From assembly GCF_014764505.1 (NCBI RefSeq), contig NZ_JACXWX010000001.1, positions 744,001 through 808,000 on the forward strand: a stretch of DNA of 64,000 nucleotides, written 5' to 3'. Below the pieces are notes generated by a model, which worked only from the letters and a program-made list of their open reading frames with translations, searched no databases and was not told the origin of the DNA. Shown here one piece after another: positions 37,412-46,174 of this stretch. Source of the stretch: Phormidium tenue FACHB-886 (GTDB lineage Bacteria > Cyanobacteriota > Cyanobacteriia > Elainellales > Elainellaceae). Numbering within the stretch: the first letter of the stretch is position 1; the number at the start of each line of letters is the position of its first letter. Both the position numbers and the translations under genes were made by a program.

Positions 37412-38017
37412 TTAAGGCTGTGTAATCTTCTTGTAGTTTGGCTGCGCTGCCACTCGATCGCACCATGCCTGAATACCAGGGTAATTCTCCAAGCTAAAGC
37501 CGCCTTCATCTGCCACATGCGTATAGGCATAAAGGGCAATGTCGGCTATGGTATAGCGATCGCCTACCAGAAATGAGTAGTCTTTAAGGCGCTGCTCCAT
37601 CACTCCCAGCGCTGCATAGCCCAACTCTCGCTTTTTCTCTAGAACGTCTTGATAGTCGTCCAGGTTTTTCATGTAGGAAATAATGAAGCGGGATGTGGCA
37701 ATGTTCGGTTCGTGGCTATATTGCTCGAAGAAGAGCCATTGCATTACGTAGGCGCGATCGAGCTTATCGGCAGGCCAAAACGGAGTGCCTTCACTGAGGT
37801 AAATCAAAATTGCATTAGATTCTGCTAGATAAACATCAGTTGCTAGCTCTAACACGGGAATGCGTCCATTTGGATTCATTGCCAGAAATTCTGGTGTCCG
37901 TGTCTCTCGGTTGAGAATGTTCTTCTCTATGTACTCGTAAGGAATGCCTAGCTGCGTTAGCAGAAGCCGCACTTTGTAGCCATTGCCAGAAGGTTTGTAG
38001 TCGTAGAGTTTGTACAT
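37412..38017 (-). CDS. Glutathione S-transferase family protein
   Basis: A 201 aa GST. The thioredoxin-like N-terminal domain has KLYDYKPSGNGYKVRLLLTQLGIPYE and the glutathione-site blocks NPNGRIPVLEL and ESNAILIYL; the C-terminal helical domain ends YPGIQAWCDRVAAQPNYK. It is similar to the plant phi/beta-like forms in cyanobacteria that conjugate or reduce electrophiles. ATG 38017 (MYKLYDY) is chosen over an in-frame start four codons upstream. Confidence 0.93.
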   Translation of the reverse strand: MYKLYDYKPSGNGYKVRLLLTQLGIPYEYIEKNILNRETRTPEFLAMNPNGRIPVLELATDVYLAESNAILIYLSEGTPFWPADKLDRAYVMQWLFFEQYSHEPNIATSRFIISYMKNLDDYQDVLEKKRELGYAALGVMEQRLKDYSFLVGDRYTIADIALYAYTHVADEGGFSLENYPGIQAWCDRVAAQPNYKKITQP

Positions 38018-38598
38018 CGATCCTGCCAAATAGAATCTGTGATGAGATACTCAAAACTAGAGAAAGCTCCGGTTTGACTCAACACGGTAAGGGAGATCAA
38101 AACAAAAAAATAGAGATAGCTACAGGAACTTTTGGTGGGCACAGTTTGGTAACAATGTATCTCTGTCTTCCCAAACTTGAGCAACTGATCCCTCCAAGCC
38201 TCATGTGATAGCACTGCTTGAAAGCAGGGCATTCTAGAGCAGAATCTCCAAGAATTTTCCAAAACTTCCTAAGAATTCTGCCCTTCTAAGTTCTAAGTAG
38301 GACAACTCAAATCTTGCACCTCTGGATTTTGAGAACGGCTCAAAATCTGAGGCAGCTTAATCCAAGTAGAACTCAAAGGAAGTATTGTCGCTGCCCTCTC
38401 AGTGATAGTACTTCCTCTTCCTTTTAGAACACTTCACACTCAGATGAAGAGTAGTTTTTTGTTGTGTATCGCGTCCTGCGTAGCACACAACAAAAAGCCG
38501 AAACTTTCCGCGACTGGGAATCTCTATATCCACTTGATCTGCTCGGATTGATCGATTCGGAACCTTGTCTTTAGAGTCTAAAAGCCTGCCACCTAACC
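38018..38598. other. Intergenic region with an imperfect hairpin
   Basis: A 581-base gap. TTTTTGTTGTGT (38456-38467) pairs with ACACAACAAAAA (38485-38496); the apex GCG/CGC adds an inner stem. No convincing gene is present on either strand. Confidence 0.45.
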
Positions 38599-39165
38599 AT
38601 GATGAACCGTTTAAAAGTTGCGCTGTTACTCCCAACGTTACTTCTGCCATTTGTTAGCTCTGCGCCTGCCTCACCACAGGAGCGTCAAGGCTGCTTTATG
38701 GTTACCGCAAGCGGTAGATTAGTCGATTTGCCTGAAATTTGCCCTACGCCAATGCAAGTTGAAGCAGGACTTGGCACAGGAGATATTCAGGTCACGCTAC
38801 GCTGGGCAAGCACTGATGACTTAGATTTAGCTGTCACCGATCCAAGCGGGGATGCGGTTTCTTTTTTCAATCCTAGAATTCCTTCAGATGGGCAGCTTGA
38901 TGTAGATGCCAATGCCGGATGCGACAACTTGACCTCCGCCCCAATTGAAAACGTCTTTTGGCCGCCTTCAGAAGCTCCCCAAGGAGAGTATTCGATCGCC
39001 ATTAATCTGTACACGCGCTGTCAAGGATCGGCTCCCGTCCCGTTTACGCTAACGCTGCTGGTGCAGGGCACAACGAAGACCTTAACTGGAACAGTGGATG
39101 AGCAAAACCCAGTGGCAACCTTTCCATTCTCGCTGCCGCTTCAGGCTAATTCGCAATCTCAGTAA
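38599..39165 (+). CDS. Secreted YfaP/DUF2135-like protein
   Basis: A 188 aa exported protein. Residues 1-25 form a signal peptide (LKVALLLPTLLLPFVSSAPAS). Residues about 58-170 form a beta-sandwich like YfaP/DUF2135 (VTLRWASTDDLDLAVTDPSGDAVSFF, ENVFWPPSEAPQGEYSIAINLYTRC). Four Cys may form two disulphides. Its role is unknown. ATG 38599 or the next Met gives nearly the same protein. Confidence 0.78.
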   Translation: MMNRLKVALLLPTLLLPFVSSAPASPQERQGCFMVTASGRLVDLPEICPTPMQVEAGLGTGDIQVTLRWASTDDLDLAVTDPSGDAVSFFNPRIPSDGQLDVDANAGCDNLTSAPIENVFWPPSEAPQGEYSIAINLYTRCQGSAPVPFTLTLLVQGTTKTLTGTVDEQNPVATFPFSLPLQANSQSQ

Positions 39166-39491
39166 ATTCCTCAAGCAAATCTCTCAAACACATCTTTAGA
39201 ATGATGAGAATGTACTTTGAACCTTAGAAAGTTGAGTTTACATAAGCTATCTTCCAAAGGCAAAACAAGAGATACTTCTCAATTGACAGTTGGTAGAATG
39301 ATAAAGATGTGCAAGTAAGGCTACATTTAAACTATTAAAGAAATGGACTAATTAAAGAAATAGAGTGAAGGATGAGGAGTGAAGGAGAAAAGCTGCTGAA
39401 AGGGGTGGTTGAGAAGCAAGATTCCTACGGGTGCAGGTTGCGGTCTCAATTCTGTGTTGATTGTGTAGAAACTTACTTGGGGGAAAGGGGT
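39166..39491. other. Intergenic region, nothing recognised
   Basis: An AT-rich gap. An open frame begins at 39372 and runs into the next gene, but its first 40 codons do not look like protein with a signal. No hairpin with support was found. Confidence 0.35.
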
Positions 39492-40364
39492 ATGCACCAA
39501 AGTCCATGCCAAAATCTGCGTCGAAGCTGGCAGTCAAGCGGGTGGCTGTCCTCACCTGGCTTGTTCTCAGTAACAGTGGTCGTAACGGCAGTGCTGGCAC
39601 TTTCGCTTGGCGGCTGTGACTCAGGCGGAGAAAGTACGACAGCTCAGTCTCCCACTACTCCTGCACCAGAGGCTGTGCCCACACCTGGAACTTCTCCAGC
39701 AGCACAACCAGATGGGCAAGGGTTTCCTCAGCCCACTGTCAGCCCTCAAGCCAATCTTCCTAGAGGCGTTCTACCGCCCGACCTCATCAGCTCTACAGAT
39801 CCTAATCAGCGTGTTAGGGTGGTGCAAAGCAATCGTCCTGATCCATTTGCATTAGTGCCTACCACGCCCTCGGTGCAAATTCCACCCCCACCGCCTCAGC
39901 CCGTTACGCCTGCTCCCGCTCCCGCTCCACGACAGGCTGCTGAGCAAAACCGCACCACCGCCACTCGTTCTACGGGACAGACTGGTTCTACAGGGCAGAC
40001 TGGCGCGAACCAAGGTAGATCAGCTCCCAATGCTAATCGAACTCCCGCGCCTATTGCTGTGTTGCCGCCTCAGCCCACTTTGGCTAGAGCGGTACGGGTG
40101 ACAGGGGTTGTGCAGGTTGGTGACACGCTATATGCGATCGTCAATGCTCCTAACGAACCCAGCAGTCGCTATGTCCAAGCTGGACAGAGCCTTTCAAACG
40201 GGCAGATACGAGTGCGCCGTATTGATGCAACAGGAGCAGAGCCAAAAGTTGTGCTCGAGCAGTTTGGGGTTGAGGTCGTGACGGCAGTGGGCGAGGGAGG
40301 TGTTCCGGCGACACCCAGTATATCTCCGGCGGCAGCAGTTCCTACAGCCGCTTCACAGGGCTAG
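39492..40364 (+). CDS. Proline-rich lipoprotein with PilP-like C-terminal domain
   Basis: A 290 aa protein. A basic N-terminus and hydrophobic segment (about 22-43) end in LSLGGC, a lipobox. Residues about 45-200 are rich in Pro, Thr, Gln and Ala, with a GSTGQTGSTGQTG-type run. Residues about 202-275 form a compact beta domain (VRVTGVVQVGDTLYAIVN, YVQAGQSLSNGQIRVRRID) like those of PilP/GspC linkers. This suggests an envelope-anchored protein linked to pili or secretion, an inference from fold only. ATG 39492 is chosen for the lipobox; the frame is open upstream to 39372. Confidence 0.7.
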   Translation: MHQSPCQNLRRSWQSSGWLSSPGLFSVTVVVTAVLALSLGGCDSGGESTTAQSPTTPAPEAVPTPGTSPAAQPDGQGFPQPTVSPQANLPRGVLPPDLISSTDPNQRVRVVQSNRPDPFALVPTTPSVQIPPPPPQPVTPAPAPAPRQAAEQNRTTATRSTGQTGSTGQTGANQGRSAPNANRTPAPIAVLPPQPTLARAVRVTGVVQVGDTLYAIVNAPNEPSSRYVQAGQSLSNGQIRVRRIDATGAEPKVVLEQFGVEVVTAVGEGGVPATPSISPAAAVPTAASQG

Positions 40365-40390
40365 ATCAGCCTTCTAAACGCTTGAAATGC

Positions 40391-40448
40391 AAGAATCTTA
40401 AAAAAGCTGCACTAACCTTAAAAAGGGTGCAGCTTTTTTAAGATTCTT
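40391..40448 (+). terminator. Strong terminator after the lipoprotein gene
   Basis: A perfect 22-bp stem (40391-40412 with 40427-40448) with a 14-base loop. The stem includes A6/T6 blocks after a GCTGCAC core. Confidence 0.9.
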
Positions 40449-40667
40449 GGTGCTTCTGTACGTTTAGCAATAAAACTTAAAGCGTTGAGCCGATCGATCG
40501 TCCTGACAGAGTAGTACGCTGAGAACGATCACAGTTTTATACATCCTTGTCAGGCGGTTAATTTAGAGGCTGACGGTTGGGTCAAACGCTCTACTGCTGG
40601 CGTCTAAGGCTGTTTGTCTTGGCAGGATTGGATTTATAAGATCAATAATTCCTGAAGGAAAACACCC

Positions 40668-41051
40668 ATGGTTTCACGCGGTTCTAAAGTCCGAATCCTC
40701 CGGAAAGAATCCTACTGGTTCCAAGACGTAGGAACAGTAGCGACGGTCGACCAAAGCGGCATCAAATATCCCGTGATTGTTCGTTTCGAGAAAGTGAACT
40801 ACGCAGGCGTTAACGCTAACAACTTTGCCCTGAATGAAGTGGTTGAAGTTGCTCCCCCCACGAAGAAGTCTGCCGCCTCTACGGCAGCCTCTGGCGGGAA
40901 GCAAACTACTATCCAGGAAAGCACTCGGAAGACGAATCAAGGAGTTCCCCAACCCACGCCTAATCCGGCTGTGCAGCAGCAAAATCCTGACGCGCCAGGC
41001 GGTAGCTCTTCGATCGAGGGCGATCCTAACCAAGGCACCGAATCTCGTTAG
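40668..41051 (+). CDS. psaE: Photosystem I subunit IV with C-terminal extension
   Basis: PsaE is a stromal-side subunit of photosystem I that helps dock ferredoxin and supports cyclic electron flow. Residues 1-61 are the SH3-like core ([48 protein letters not shown]). The usual protein ends there at about 65-75 aa. This one continues to 127 aa with a disordered tail rich in Pro, Gln, Ser and Thr, starting [15 protein letters not shown] lies upstream of the ATG, and a hairpin follows the stop. Confidence 0.96.
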   Translation: MVSRGSKVRILRKESYWFQDVGTVATVDQSGIKYPVIVRFEKVNYAGVNANNFALNEVVEVAPPTKKSAASTAASGGKQTTIQESTRKTNQGVPQPTPNPAVQQQNPDAPGGSSSIEGDPNQGTESR

Positions 41052-41111
41052 AGTTGCTTTTGCTTGAGCGGGCTTGCCTCGAGTAGTGGCTCAGAGTTTA
41101 TTAGAATTTAG

Positions 41112-41138
41112 ATGTGCGTACCCATTGGGTACGCACAT
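41112..41138 (+). terminator. Terminator after psaE
   Basis: ATGTGCGTACCC (41112-41123) pairs with GGGTACGCACAT (41127-41138), with an ATT loop. TTAGTTTT follows. Confidence 0.8.
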
Positions 41139-41257
41139 TTAGTTTTAATCCTATTGTGGCTGTTGCCTTGCGGAAACTCATCTGGGTGCAGTTTTCAGAG
41201 GAAATAGAGGAAATAGAAGAGGGAAAATTGGATTTAGTGTAAGGATGATTCGAGCCT

Positions 41258-42103
41258 GTGCCAGAGTTACCGGAAGTTGAGACTGTCCGTCGAGGATTGA
41301 ATCAAGTGAGTCTAGGTCAAGCCATTGGCGGTGGACAAGTGCTGCTTGAGCGTACGATCGCCTACCCTACTGCAGCGGAATTTTTGGCGGGCTTGCAGGA
41401 GAGAGCCATTCTTCAGTGGCATCGACGGGGCAAGTATTTGCTAGCAGAGCTGAACGGGAAGGCAGGGGAGCAGAGCTGGTTGGCAGTTCACCTGCGGATG
41501 ACAGGACAGCTCCTGTGGATGGAGCCATCCGAACCCGTGCAGAAGCACTGTCGGGTGCGGCTGCAGTTTGCACAGCGGGAGCTGCGGTTTGTCGATCAAC
41601 GCACATTTGGGCAAATGTGGCTGGTGCCGCCCGGTAAGCCGCCAGAGCAGATCGTTTCAGGGTTGGCGCAGCTAGGACCAGAACCATTTTCAGAGGCTTT
41701 TTCGGTAGCTTATCTGCAAGGCTGGCTGCGCGATCGCCAACGCCCTATTAAAAATGCCTTGCTAGATCAAACGCTAGTAGCAGGTATTGGCAACATCTAT
41801 GCAGACGAGGCGCTTTTTCTTAGCCACATCCAGCCTCAAACGCTGTGTGCCAGGCTGTCTTCAGACCAAGTTACTCGGCTCCATGCTGCCATCTTGCAGG
41901 TGCTGCAGGCTGCGATCGAGGCGAGAGGCACTACCTTTAGCGACTTCCGCGACGTAGCAGGTATTAACGGCAACTATGGCGGCATTGCCTGGGTTTATGA
42001 CCGCAAGGGGCAAGCCTGTCGCGTCTGCGCTACACCTATTGAGCGGATCAAAATGGCAGGGCGATCGGCGCATTTTTGCCCGGTTTGTCAGAACGGACTC
42101 TAG
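41258..42103 (+). CDS. mutM: Formamidopyrimidine-DNA glycosylase
   Basis: Removes 8-oxoguanine and other oxidised purines from DNA and cuts the strand by beta/delta elimination. The 281 aa protein begins PELPEVETVRRGL, with Pro as the catalytic N-terminus after Met removal and Glu next to it. The helix-two-turn-helix region has GIGNIYADEALF, and the C-terminal zinc finger is CRVCATPIERIKMAGRSAHFCPVCQ in pattern, with four Cys. The GTG start is fixed by the need for Pro at position 2. Confidence 0.97.
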   Translation: MPELPEVETVRRGLNQVSLGQAIGGGQVLLERTIAYPTAAEFLAGLQERAILQWHRRGKYLLAELNGKAGEQSWLAVHLRMTGQLLWMEPSEPVQKHCRVRLQFAQRELRFVDQRTFGQMWLVPPGKPPEQIVSGLAQLGPEPFSEAFSVAYLQGWLRDRQRPIKNALLDQTLVAGIGNIYADEALFLSHIQPQTLCARLSSDQVTRLHAAILQVLQAAIEARGTTFSDFRDVAGINGNYGGIAWVYDRKGQACRVCATPIERIKMAGRSAHFCPVCQNGL

Positions 42104-42448
42104 CTGCAGAACTAGCCGCAACGACTAGAAAATATTGCCACCACTTCTTAGGCAGCATTGATAGATAGCATTGATAGCTACAGAGGGATTGGCGATCGCG
42201 GCGTTAGAATTTTCCAGGTTCAGAATTGATGTATGGCACTACGTGCCTAAATCAAAATTGTTTTTATGTAAAAGTCCCGCGAAGCGGGACTTTTACATAA
42301 AAACAGTGTCTTAACATAAGCGCGTAGCGCTATATTTTGCGGATTGGGTGGCTTCCCTTGATTGGACAGTTCTGCTGAAGTACTCTTCTCCAATAAGGCT
42401 TACGCAAACCTTCTGTGTGTAGTGTGGTCAAGTTTAAGGAGTACTGAG
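42104..42448. other. Intergenic region with multi-hairpin element
   Basis: This gap of 345 bases is mostly the repeat element at 42232-42331. The last 100 bases form the leader of the small AtzG-like gene, with AAGGAG before its ATG. Confidence 0.6.
42232..42331. repeat. Multi-hairpin intergenic element, copy A
   Basis: Three hairpins with three-base loops in a row: GGCAC-TAC-GTGCC (42235-42247), a perfect 22-bp stem with GAA loop (42259-42280 with 42284-42305) and AGCGC-GTA-GCGCT (42319-42331). The first part, TATGGC...GCCTAAAT, matches copy B at 45190 with compensating stem changes. Confidence 0.8.
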
Positions 42449-42637
42449 ATGACCGATCCATCAATCGATGCTGCAACCTTAGTAGATTTAATGGCGCAAT
42501 TGCTTGATCTTGAGCTTGACTCAGCCCATCGTCCTGGTGTGATTACCAACCTCGAGCGGACTGCAGCAATTGCCAAGCTAGTAATGGAGTTTCCCCTGCC
42601 TGACGAAATTGAAGTTGCTCCTGTCTTCCAGCCCTAG
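42449..42637 (+). CDS. AtzG-like small subunit (DUF4089)
   Basis: A 62 aa helical protein of the DUF4089/AtzG group. AtzG pairs with the amidase AtzE in a GatC-GatA-like complex and stabilises it. The pattern ATLVDLMAQLLDLELDSAHRPGVITNLERTAAIAKLVMEFPLPDEIEVAPVF is typical, including the C-terminal belt that wraps the amidase. AAGGAG lies before the ATG at 42449. It is 123 bases upstream of the amidase gene. Confidence 0.88.
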   Translation: MTDPSIDAATLVDLMAQLLDLELDSAHRPGVITNLERTAAIAKLVMEFPLPDEIEVAPVFQP

Positions 42638-42760
42638 TCGCTGACGTAGGTGTGCTCTAGAAGTAAGAGGAGTGCCCCGCTCGATCCAGAATTGCTAAAA
42701 GCCAGCAGGTTGGCACCTAGATTCACTGCAAGTTAATCAACGATACAAGGAACCCCCATC

Positions 42761-44170
42761 ATGCCGATCGATGAAACCGCTGATGCGATCGCCATCGCTA
42801 CTGCAGTTCGTTCAAAAGAAGTCAGCGCCGAAGCAGTAACGCAAGCTGCATTAGCCCGAATTGCGGCGCTAGACACAGCTTTAAACAGCTTCACAGCGGT
42901 GTTGGCAGACCAGGCAATTGCAGATGCCAAGCGAATCGATGCAGCGGTTGCAGCGGGAGATGATCTAGGTGTGCTAGCAGGTGTGCCGTTTGCGGTGAAG
43001 AATTTGTTTGATGTGCAAGGGTTGCCTACTCTGGCAGGTTCCAAAATCAACGCAGATAAGCTACCTGCGATCGAAGATGCAGCTGCCGTAGCAGCGCTCA
43101 AACGAGCTGGAGCGGTGCTGGTAGGAACGCTGAATATGGATGAGTATGCTTATGGCTTTGTTACAGAGAATAGCCATTATGGGGCAACTCGTAATCCTCA
43201 TGATTTAAGCCGTGTTGCAGGCGGGTCCTCGGGTGGGTCGGCGGCGGCTGTGGCGGCGGGGTTAGTGCCCTTAACGTTGGGGTCAGACACGAATGGCTCG
43301 ATTCGAGTGCCAGCGTCATTTTGTGGAATTTTTGGGCTTAAACCAACCTATGGACGACTGTCGCGATCGGGTGTTTTCTTGTTTTGCAGCAGCCTTGACC
43401 ACATTGGACCTTTTGCCCGCTCGGTGCGCGATTTGGCAATGAGCTTTGATTTGCTGCAGGGCGAAGACCTGCGTGACCCAGTTTGCACCTCACTGCCACC
43501 AGAGCTTTGTTTGCCGCAGCTCAATTCAGGAATTGCGGGACTGCGGATCGCAGTTGCCGATGAATATTTCGCTAGAAGCGCTGAGCCAGAAGTGCTAGCG
43601 GCAGTGGAACGGGTTGCACAAGCCTTAGAGACGGCTGGGCAATCTCTCGGACGCGTCACGATTCCAGAAGCACACCGCGCCAGAGCTGCTGCCTATATCA
43701 TTACCGCTAGCGAAGGCAGCAATCTTCATCTTGATCGTCTCAAAACGCGCCCTCAAGACTTTGATCCGGCAACCCGCGATCGATTTCTGGCAGGTACGAT
43801 GATTCCCAATACCTGGTATTTACAAGCGCAGCGGTTCCGTCGTTGGTATCGCGATCGTGTCCGAGAACTGTTTCAGCAAGTCGATCTAATTGTGGCTCCG
43901 ACGGCACCCTGTCCGGCTCCACTGATTGGTCAACAAATGATGACGTTAGACGGACAAGAAATGCTGGTGCGTCCCAATTTAGGATTGTTTACGCAGCCTT
44001 TGTCATTTATTGGCTTGCCGATTTTGTCTGTGCCAGTTCAGCGCTCTGACGCGCTGCCGCTTGGGGTACAGCTCATTGCTGCGCCTTACAACGAAGCCCT
44101 GCTTCTGCGGACTGCTGCTGTTCTGGAAGCGCAGGGTGTGGTGTCTGCCCCCACAATCGCTTTGCGCTAA
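42761..44170 (+). CDS. AtzE family amidohydrolase
   Basis: A 469 aa amidase-signature enzyme, related to AtzE (1-carboxybiuret hydrolase) and to HpxY-linked purine-catabolic amidases. The Ser-cisSer-Lys triad is visible: Lys80 in [10 protein letters not shown], Ser156 in GGSSGGSAA and Ser180 in [12 protein letters not shown], with GatA-like spacing. TNGSIRVPA is the AtzE form, distinct from GatA. The natural substrate is unknown; it should be a small carboxylated urea or amide. It is paired with the AtzG-like gene. GGAA lies before the ATG at 42761. Confidence 0.9.
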   Translation: MPIDETADAIAIATAVRSKEVSAEAVTQAALARIAALDTALNSFTAVLADQAIADAKRIDAAVAAGDDLGVLAGVPFAVKNLFDVQGLPTLAGSKINADKLPAIEDAAAVAALKRAGAVLVGTLNMDEYAYGFVTENSHYGATRNPHDLSRVAGGSSGGSAAAVAAGLVPLTLGSDTNGSIRVPASFCGIFGLKPTYGRLSRSGVFLFCSSLDHIGPFARSVRDLAMSFDLLQGEDLRDPVCTSLPPELCLPQLNSGIAGLRIAVADEYFARSAEPEVLAAVERVAQALETAGQSLGRVTIPEAHRARAAAYIITASEGSNLHLDRLKTRPQDFDPATRDRFLAGTMIPNTWYLQAQRFRRWYRDRVRELFQQVDLIVAPTAPCPAPLIGQQMMTLDGQEMLVRPNLGLFTQPLSFIGLPILSVPVQRSDALPLGVQLIAAPYNEALLLRTAAVLEAQGVVSAPTIALR

Positions 44171-44328
44171 TTTTCCTTATAGTGATTAAGACTTCCAAAC
44201 AGTTGAATCCATCCAAGTGTATCAATGGAATACAAAGTTTACGTTAAGAAGGGTCGCATCTGCGCATGGCAGTAGGAATGCAACTGGAATTTCGGAAGTC
44301 TGCCTACTAGTCAAGAAAAGGATATCAG

Positions 44329-44580
44329 ATGAGTGTTCTAGCCTGGGTTTTGTTGGGATTGATTGCAGCTGCTTTAGCCAGAGTGCTGAATGCAGGCGGT
44401 AATGTGTTTACCACAAACGTGTTGGGTATTTTGGGGGCGATCGCCGGCGGCTATTTTGGGAAACTGCTGCTGGGCGTCAGTACCTCTGCCAGCGTCTTAA
44501 CGATGAACGTCATTACTTCTGGAATGATTGGGGCGATGATTGCGCTGGTGATTTGGGGCTGGTATACCAAAAGAGCTTAG
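44329..44580 (+). CDS. GlsB/YeaQ/YmgE family membrane protein
   Basis: An 83 aa protein with three hydrophobic segments (about 3-20, 27-48, 58-78), typical of the transglycosylase-associated/YeaQ family of small stress-related membrane proteins. It has the glycine-rich pattern VLGILGAIAGGYFGKLLLG. No biochemical activity is established for the family. ATG 44329 has AAAGGA upstream. Confidence 0.88.
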   Translation: MSVLAWVLLGLIAAALARVLNAGGNVFTTNVLGILGAIAGGYFGKLLLGVSTSASVLTMNVITSGMIGAMIALVIWGWYTKRA

Positions 44581-44607
44581 GCTTTTGCAATCTGTTTGGG
44601 AGTCCTG

Positions 44608-44644
44608 CTATTTTTGCGGTGGATAAAACCTACCGCAAAAATAG
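44608..44644 (+). terminator. Hairpin between YeaQ-like gene and deaminase gene
   Basis: CTATTTTTGCGGT (44608-44620) pairs with ACCGCAAAAATAG (44632-44644), with an 11-base loop. It may terminate the first gene or shape the leader of the deaminase gene, whose ATG is nine bases on. Confidence 0.65.
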
Positions 44645-44652
44645 TAGCTTCT

Positions 44653-45162
44653 ATGACTCAGCCCAGCGATCGCCCTACGCCTTCCGGCATTGACCCAACC
44701 CCCGCCCAAATGATTGGGCATCTGCGCCATGCCAATCAGGTTGCGGCGCGTGCTCGTGTTGCCGGGCACCATCCGTTTGGGGCAATTTTGGTGGCGCCGG
44801 ATCAGGAGACGGTGCTGCTGGAGCAAGGCAATATTGACACTGTAAATCACGCAGAGGCGGTTCTAATTCGGGCGGCTCATGCTCAATTTTCACCCGAATA
44901 TCTGTGGGGCTGTACGCTGTATTCTACCGGCGAACCTTGTGTCATGTGTGCTGGAACGCTCTATTGGGCAAATATTGGTCGCTTGGTGTACGGCTATTCT
45001 GAAGAGCGTTTGCTAGAATTCACCGGCAATAGCGAGCTGAACCCTACGCTCAACGTTCCCTGTCGATATGTGTTTAAGCATAGCCAGAAGGCGATTAAAG
45101 TCTGGGGAGCTTTCCCGGAGCTAGAAGCAGAATTAGTGGAAGTGCATCGTGGATTTTGGTGA
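44653..45162 (+). CDS. Nucleoside/guanine deaminase
   Basis: A 169 aa zinc deaminase of the CDA fold. Zinc and catalytic residues are visible as HAEA in VNHAEAVLIRAA and PCVMC in GEPCVMCAGTLYW. The C-terminal half (GNSELNPTLNVPCRYVFKHSQKAIKVWGAFPELEAELVEVHRGFW in pattern) resembles guanine deaminases more than tRNA adenosine deaminases, which is an inference. ATG 44653 is chosen; the frame is open to 44596 through a hairpin. It lies 0.5 kb after the AtzE gene, which may point to purine nitrogen use. Confidence 0.85.
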   Translation: MTQPSDRPTPSGIDPTPAQMIGHLRHANQVAARARVAGHHPFGAILVAPDQETVLLEQGNIDTVNHAEAVLIRAAHAQFSPEYLWGCTLYSTGEPCVMCAGTLYWANIGRLVYGYSEERLLEFTGNSELNPTLNVPCRYVFKHSQKAIKVWGAFPELEAELVEVHRGFW

Positions 45163-45189
45163 GGGCGATCGACTTTAAAGCACTCTAGC

Positions 45190-45258
45190 TATGGCGTTAG
45201 ACGCCTAAATTAACATTCTCCTTATGTGGAAACTTTGCTTGCAGGGTTTCCACATAAG
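45190..45258. repeat. Multi-hairpin intergenic element, copy B
   Basis: GGCGT-TAG-ACGCC (45193-45205) is followed by CCTAAAT and by CTTATGTGGAAAC (45221-45233) paired with GTTTCCACATAAG (45246-45258). It aligns in order and partly in sequence with copy A at 42232, with paired changes in the first stem. Confidence 0.78.
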
Positions 45259-45285
45259 CGTTTATTTATAGCAACTGCTACAGTG

Positions 45286-45340
45286 CTTAATCAGTCCATT
45301 TTGTGAGCGCGGAGCGCGCTCACAAAATGGACTGATTAAG
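45286..45340. repeat. Perfect 26-bp hairpin with three-base loop
   Basis: The arms are 45286-45311 and 45315-45340, with a GAG loop and a GAGCGCG/CGCGCTC apex. It is the longest perfect stem in the window. It lies after copy B of the multi-hairpin element. Confidence 0.85.
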
Positions 45341-45534
45341 GGACGTCACTATTACATCTGAGCGTAGTGAGGAAACCTAAAACTTTCTAAAAATTAAGGT
45401 GAATCGCTCAGACCAAAGGAAATGCCAAACAGCTTTACCTTTGAGTCTCAACGATTCACCTTAGCGCGAGAAATCCGCGAATCACGCAAACAATCGAGCA
45501 ACCTATAAGCTAGGCGATCGATCGGGCGGTTAGC

Positions 45535-45657
45535 TTAGGGATGAAACAGTAAATCGGGGAAAAATCGATTGAATTCAATGATAATTCCAGCTTGAATCGT
45601 CAGCCAAACGGCCGCCAGCACAGGCGCAGTCGAGAGGTACTTGAGGAAATATTGCAT
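45535..45657 (-). CDS. psaJ: Photosystem I subunit IX
   Basis: A 40 aa single-helix photosystem I protein that sits next to PsaF and stabilises it. The translation starts [16 protein letters not shown] and ends [12 protein letters not shown], both typical of PsaJ, with one membrane helix at about 10-30 and the conserved IEFNRFFPD after it. It begins 31 bases after the psaF stop, the usual order. It is too short for common gene-length cut-offs. Confidence 0.96.
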   Translation of the reverse strand: MQYFLKYLSTAPVLAAVWLTIQAGIIIEFNRFFPDLLFHP

Positions 45658-45688
45658 AGCGATGCTCCGTAAAGACTTTAGAACAGAA

Positions 45689-46174
45689 TTAACGGGGAGA
45701 AACTGGGACTTCGTTGTCTTTAGCAGTCAACTCACCCGTCGTAAATTCCTTCAAGGCTGCTAGGGGCCAAGCAAACCCGGTGAGCATGTATCGAAGCGCC
45801 ACAGGCACATTGATGACGACTTCATGCATTTCAGGACTGTCGGTACCGCGAGCATAGCGGATATAGGAACGACCCGCCCAGCCAATCCAGCCAGCAATGT
45901 ACAGGAACAGAATGCTGGGGATGAGGAATTCGCCGAGGTGATCGGGGCGGCTATCTACAAGCAAGTGAGGCAGACCATCTGTCCCACAGAGAACGTTAGA
46001 CTTGGCGTAGAGTTCAAAGCGCTGTTTGGCTTGGGGAGTGCGAGCATTGGCGGCACGCTGCAGGAAAGTCTTCGATTGGTCGCAGGGGGTTAAACCTGAA
46101 ACATCGGCTTTAGCAGGGGCAGCGAAGCCAAGACACAAGAACAGAACCAGAACTAGAGCAAACAATCTTCGCAT
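45689..46174 (-). CDS. psaF: Photosystem I subunit III
   Basis: A 161 aa photosystem I subunit with a lumenal domain, which in some algae docks plastocyanin or cytochrome c6. A signal peptide ([22 protein letters not shown]) is cleaved near residue 23. The mature protein starts [21 protein letters not shown]; two Cys ([13 protein letters not shown]) form the lumenal disulphide. Membrane segments lie about 82-100 and 125-145. It forms an operon with psaJ. Two TTTGTACAA motifs lie 36-66 bases upstream of the start. Confidence 0.97.
   Translation of the reverse strand: MRRLFALVLVLFLCLGFAAPAKADVSGLTPCDQSKTFLQRAANARTPQAKQRFELYAKSNVLCGTDGLPHLLVDSRPDHLGEFLIPSILFLYIAGWIGWAGRSYIRYARGTDSPEMHEVVINVPVALRYMLTGFAWPLAALKEFTTGELTAKDNEVPVSPR

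Larger units (their letters stand above)
45163..45534. other. Intergenic region with two long hairpins
   Basis: Lies between the convergent deaminase and psaJ genes. It holds copy B of the multi-hairpin element and a perfect 26-bp hairpin. Either may act as a bidirectional terminator. No gene is seen. Confidence 0.6.

Noticed and set aside
38399-38650. 83-codon minus-strand frame
   Set aside because: Runs through a hairpin and overlaps the start of the secreted protein gene on the other strand.
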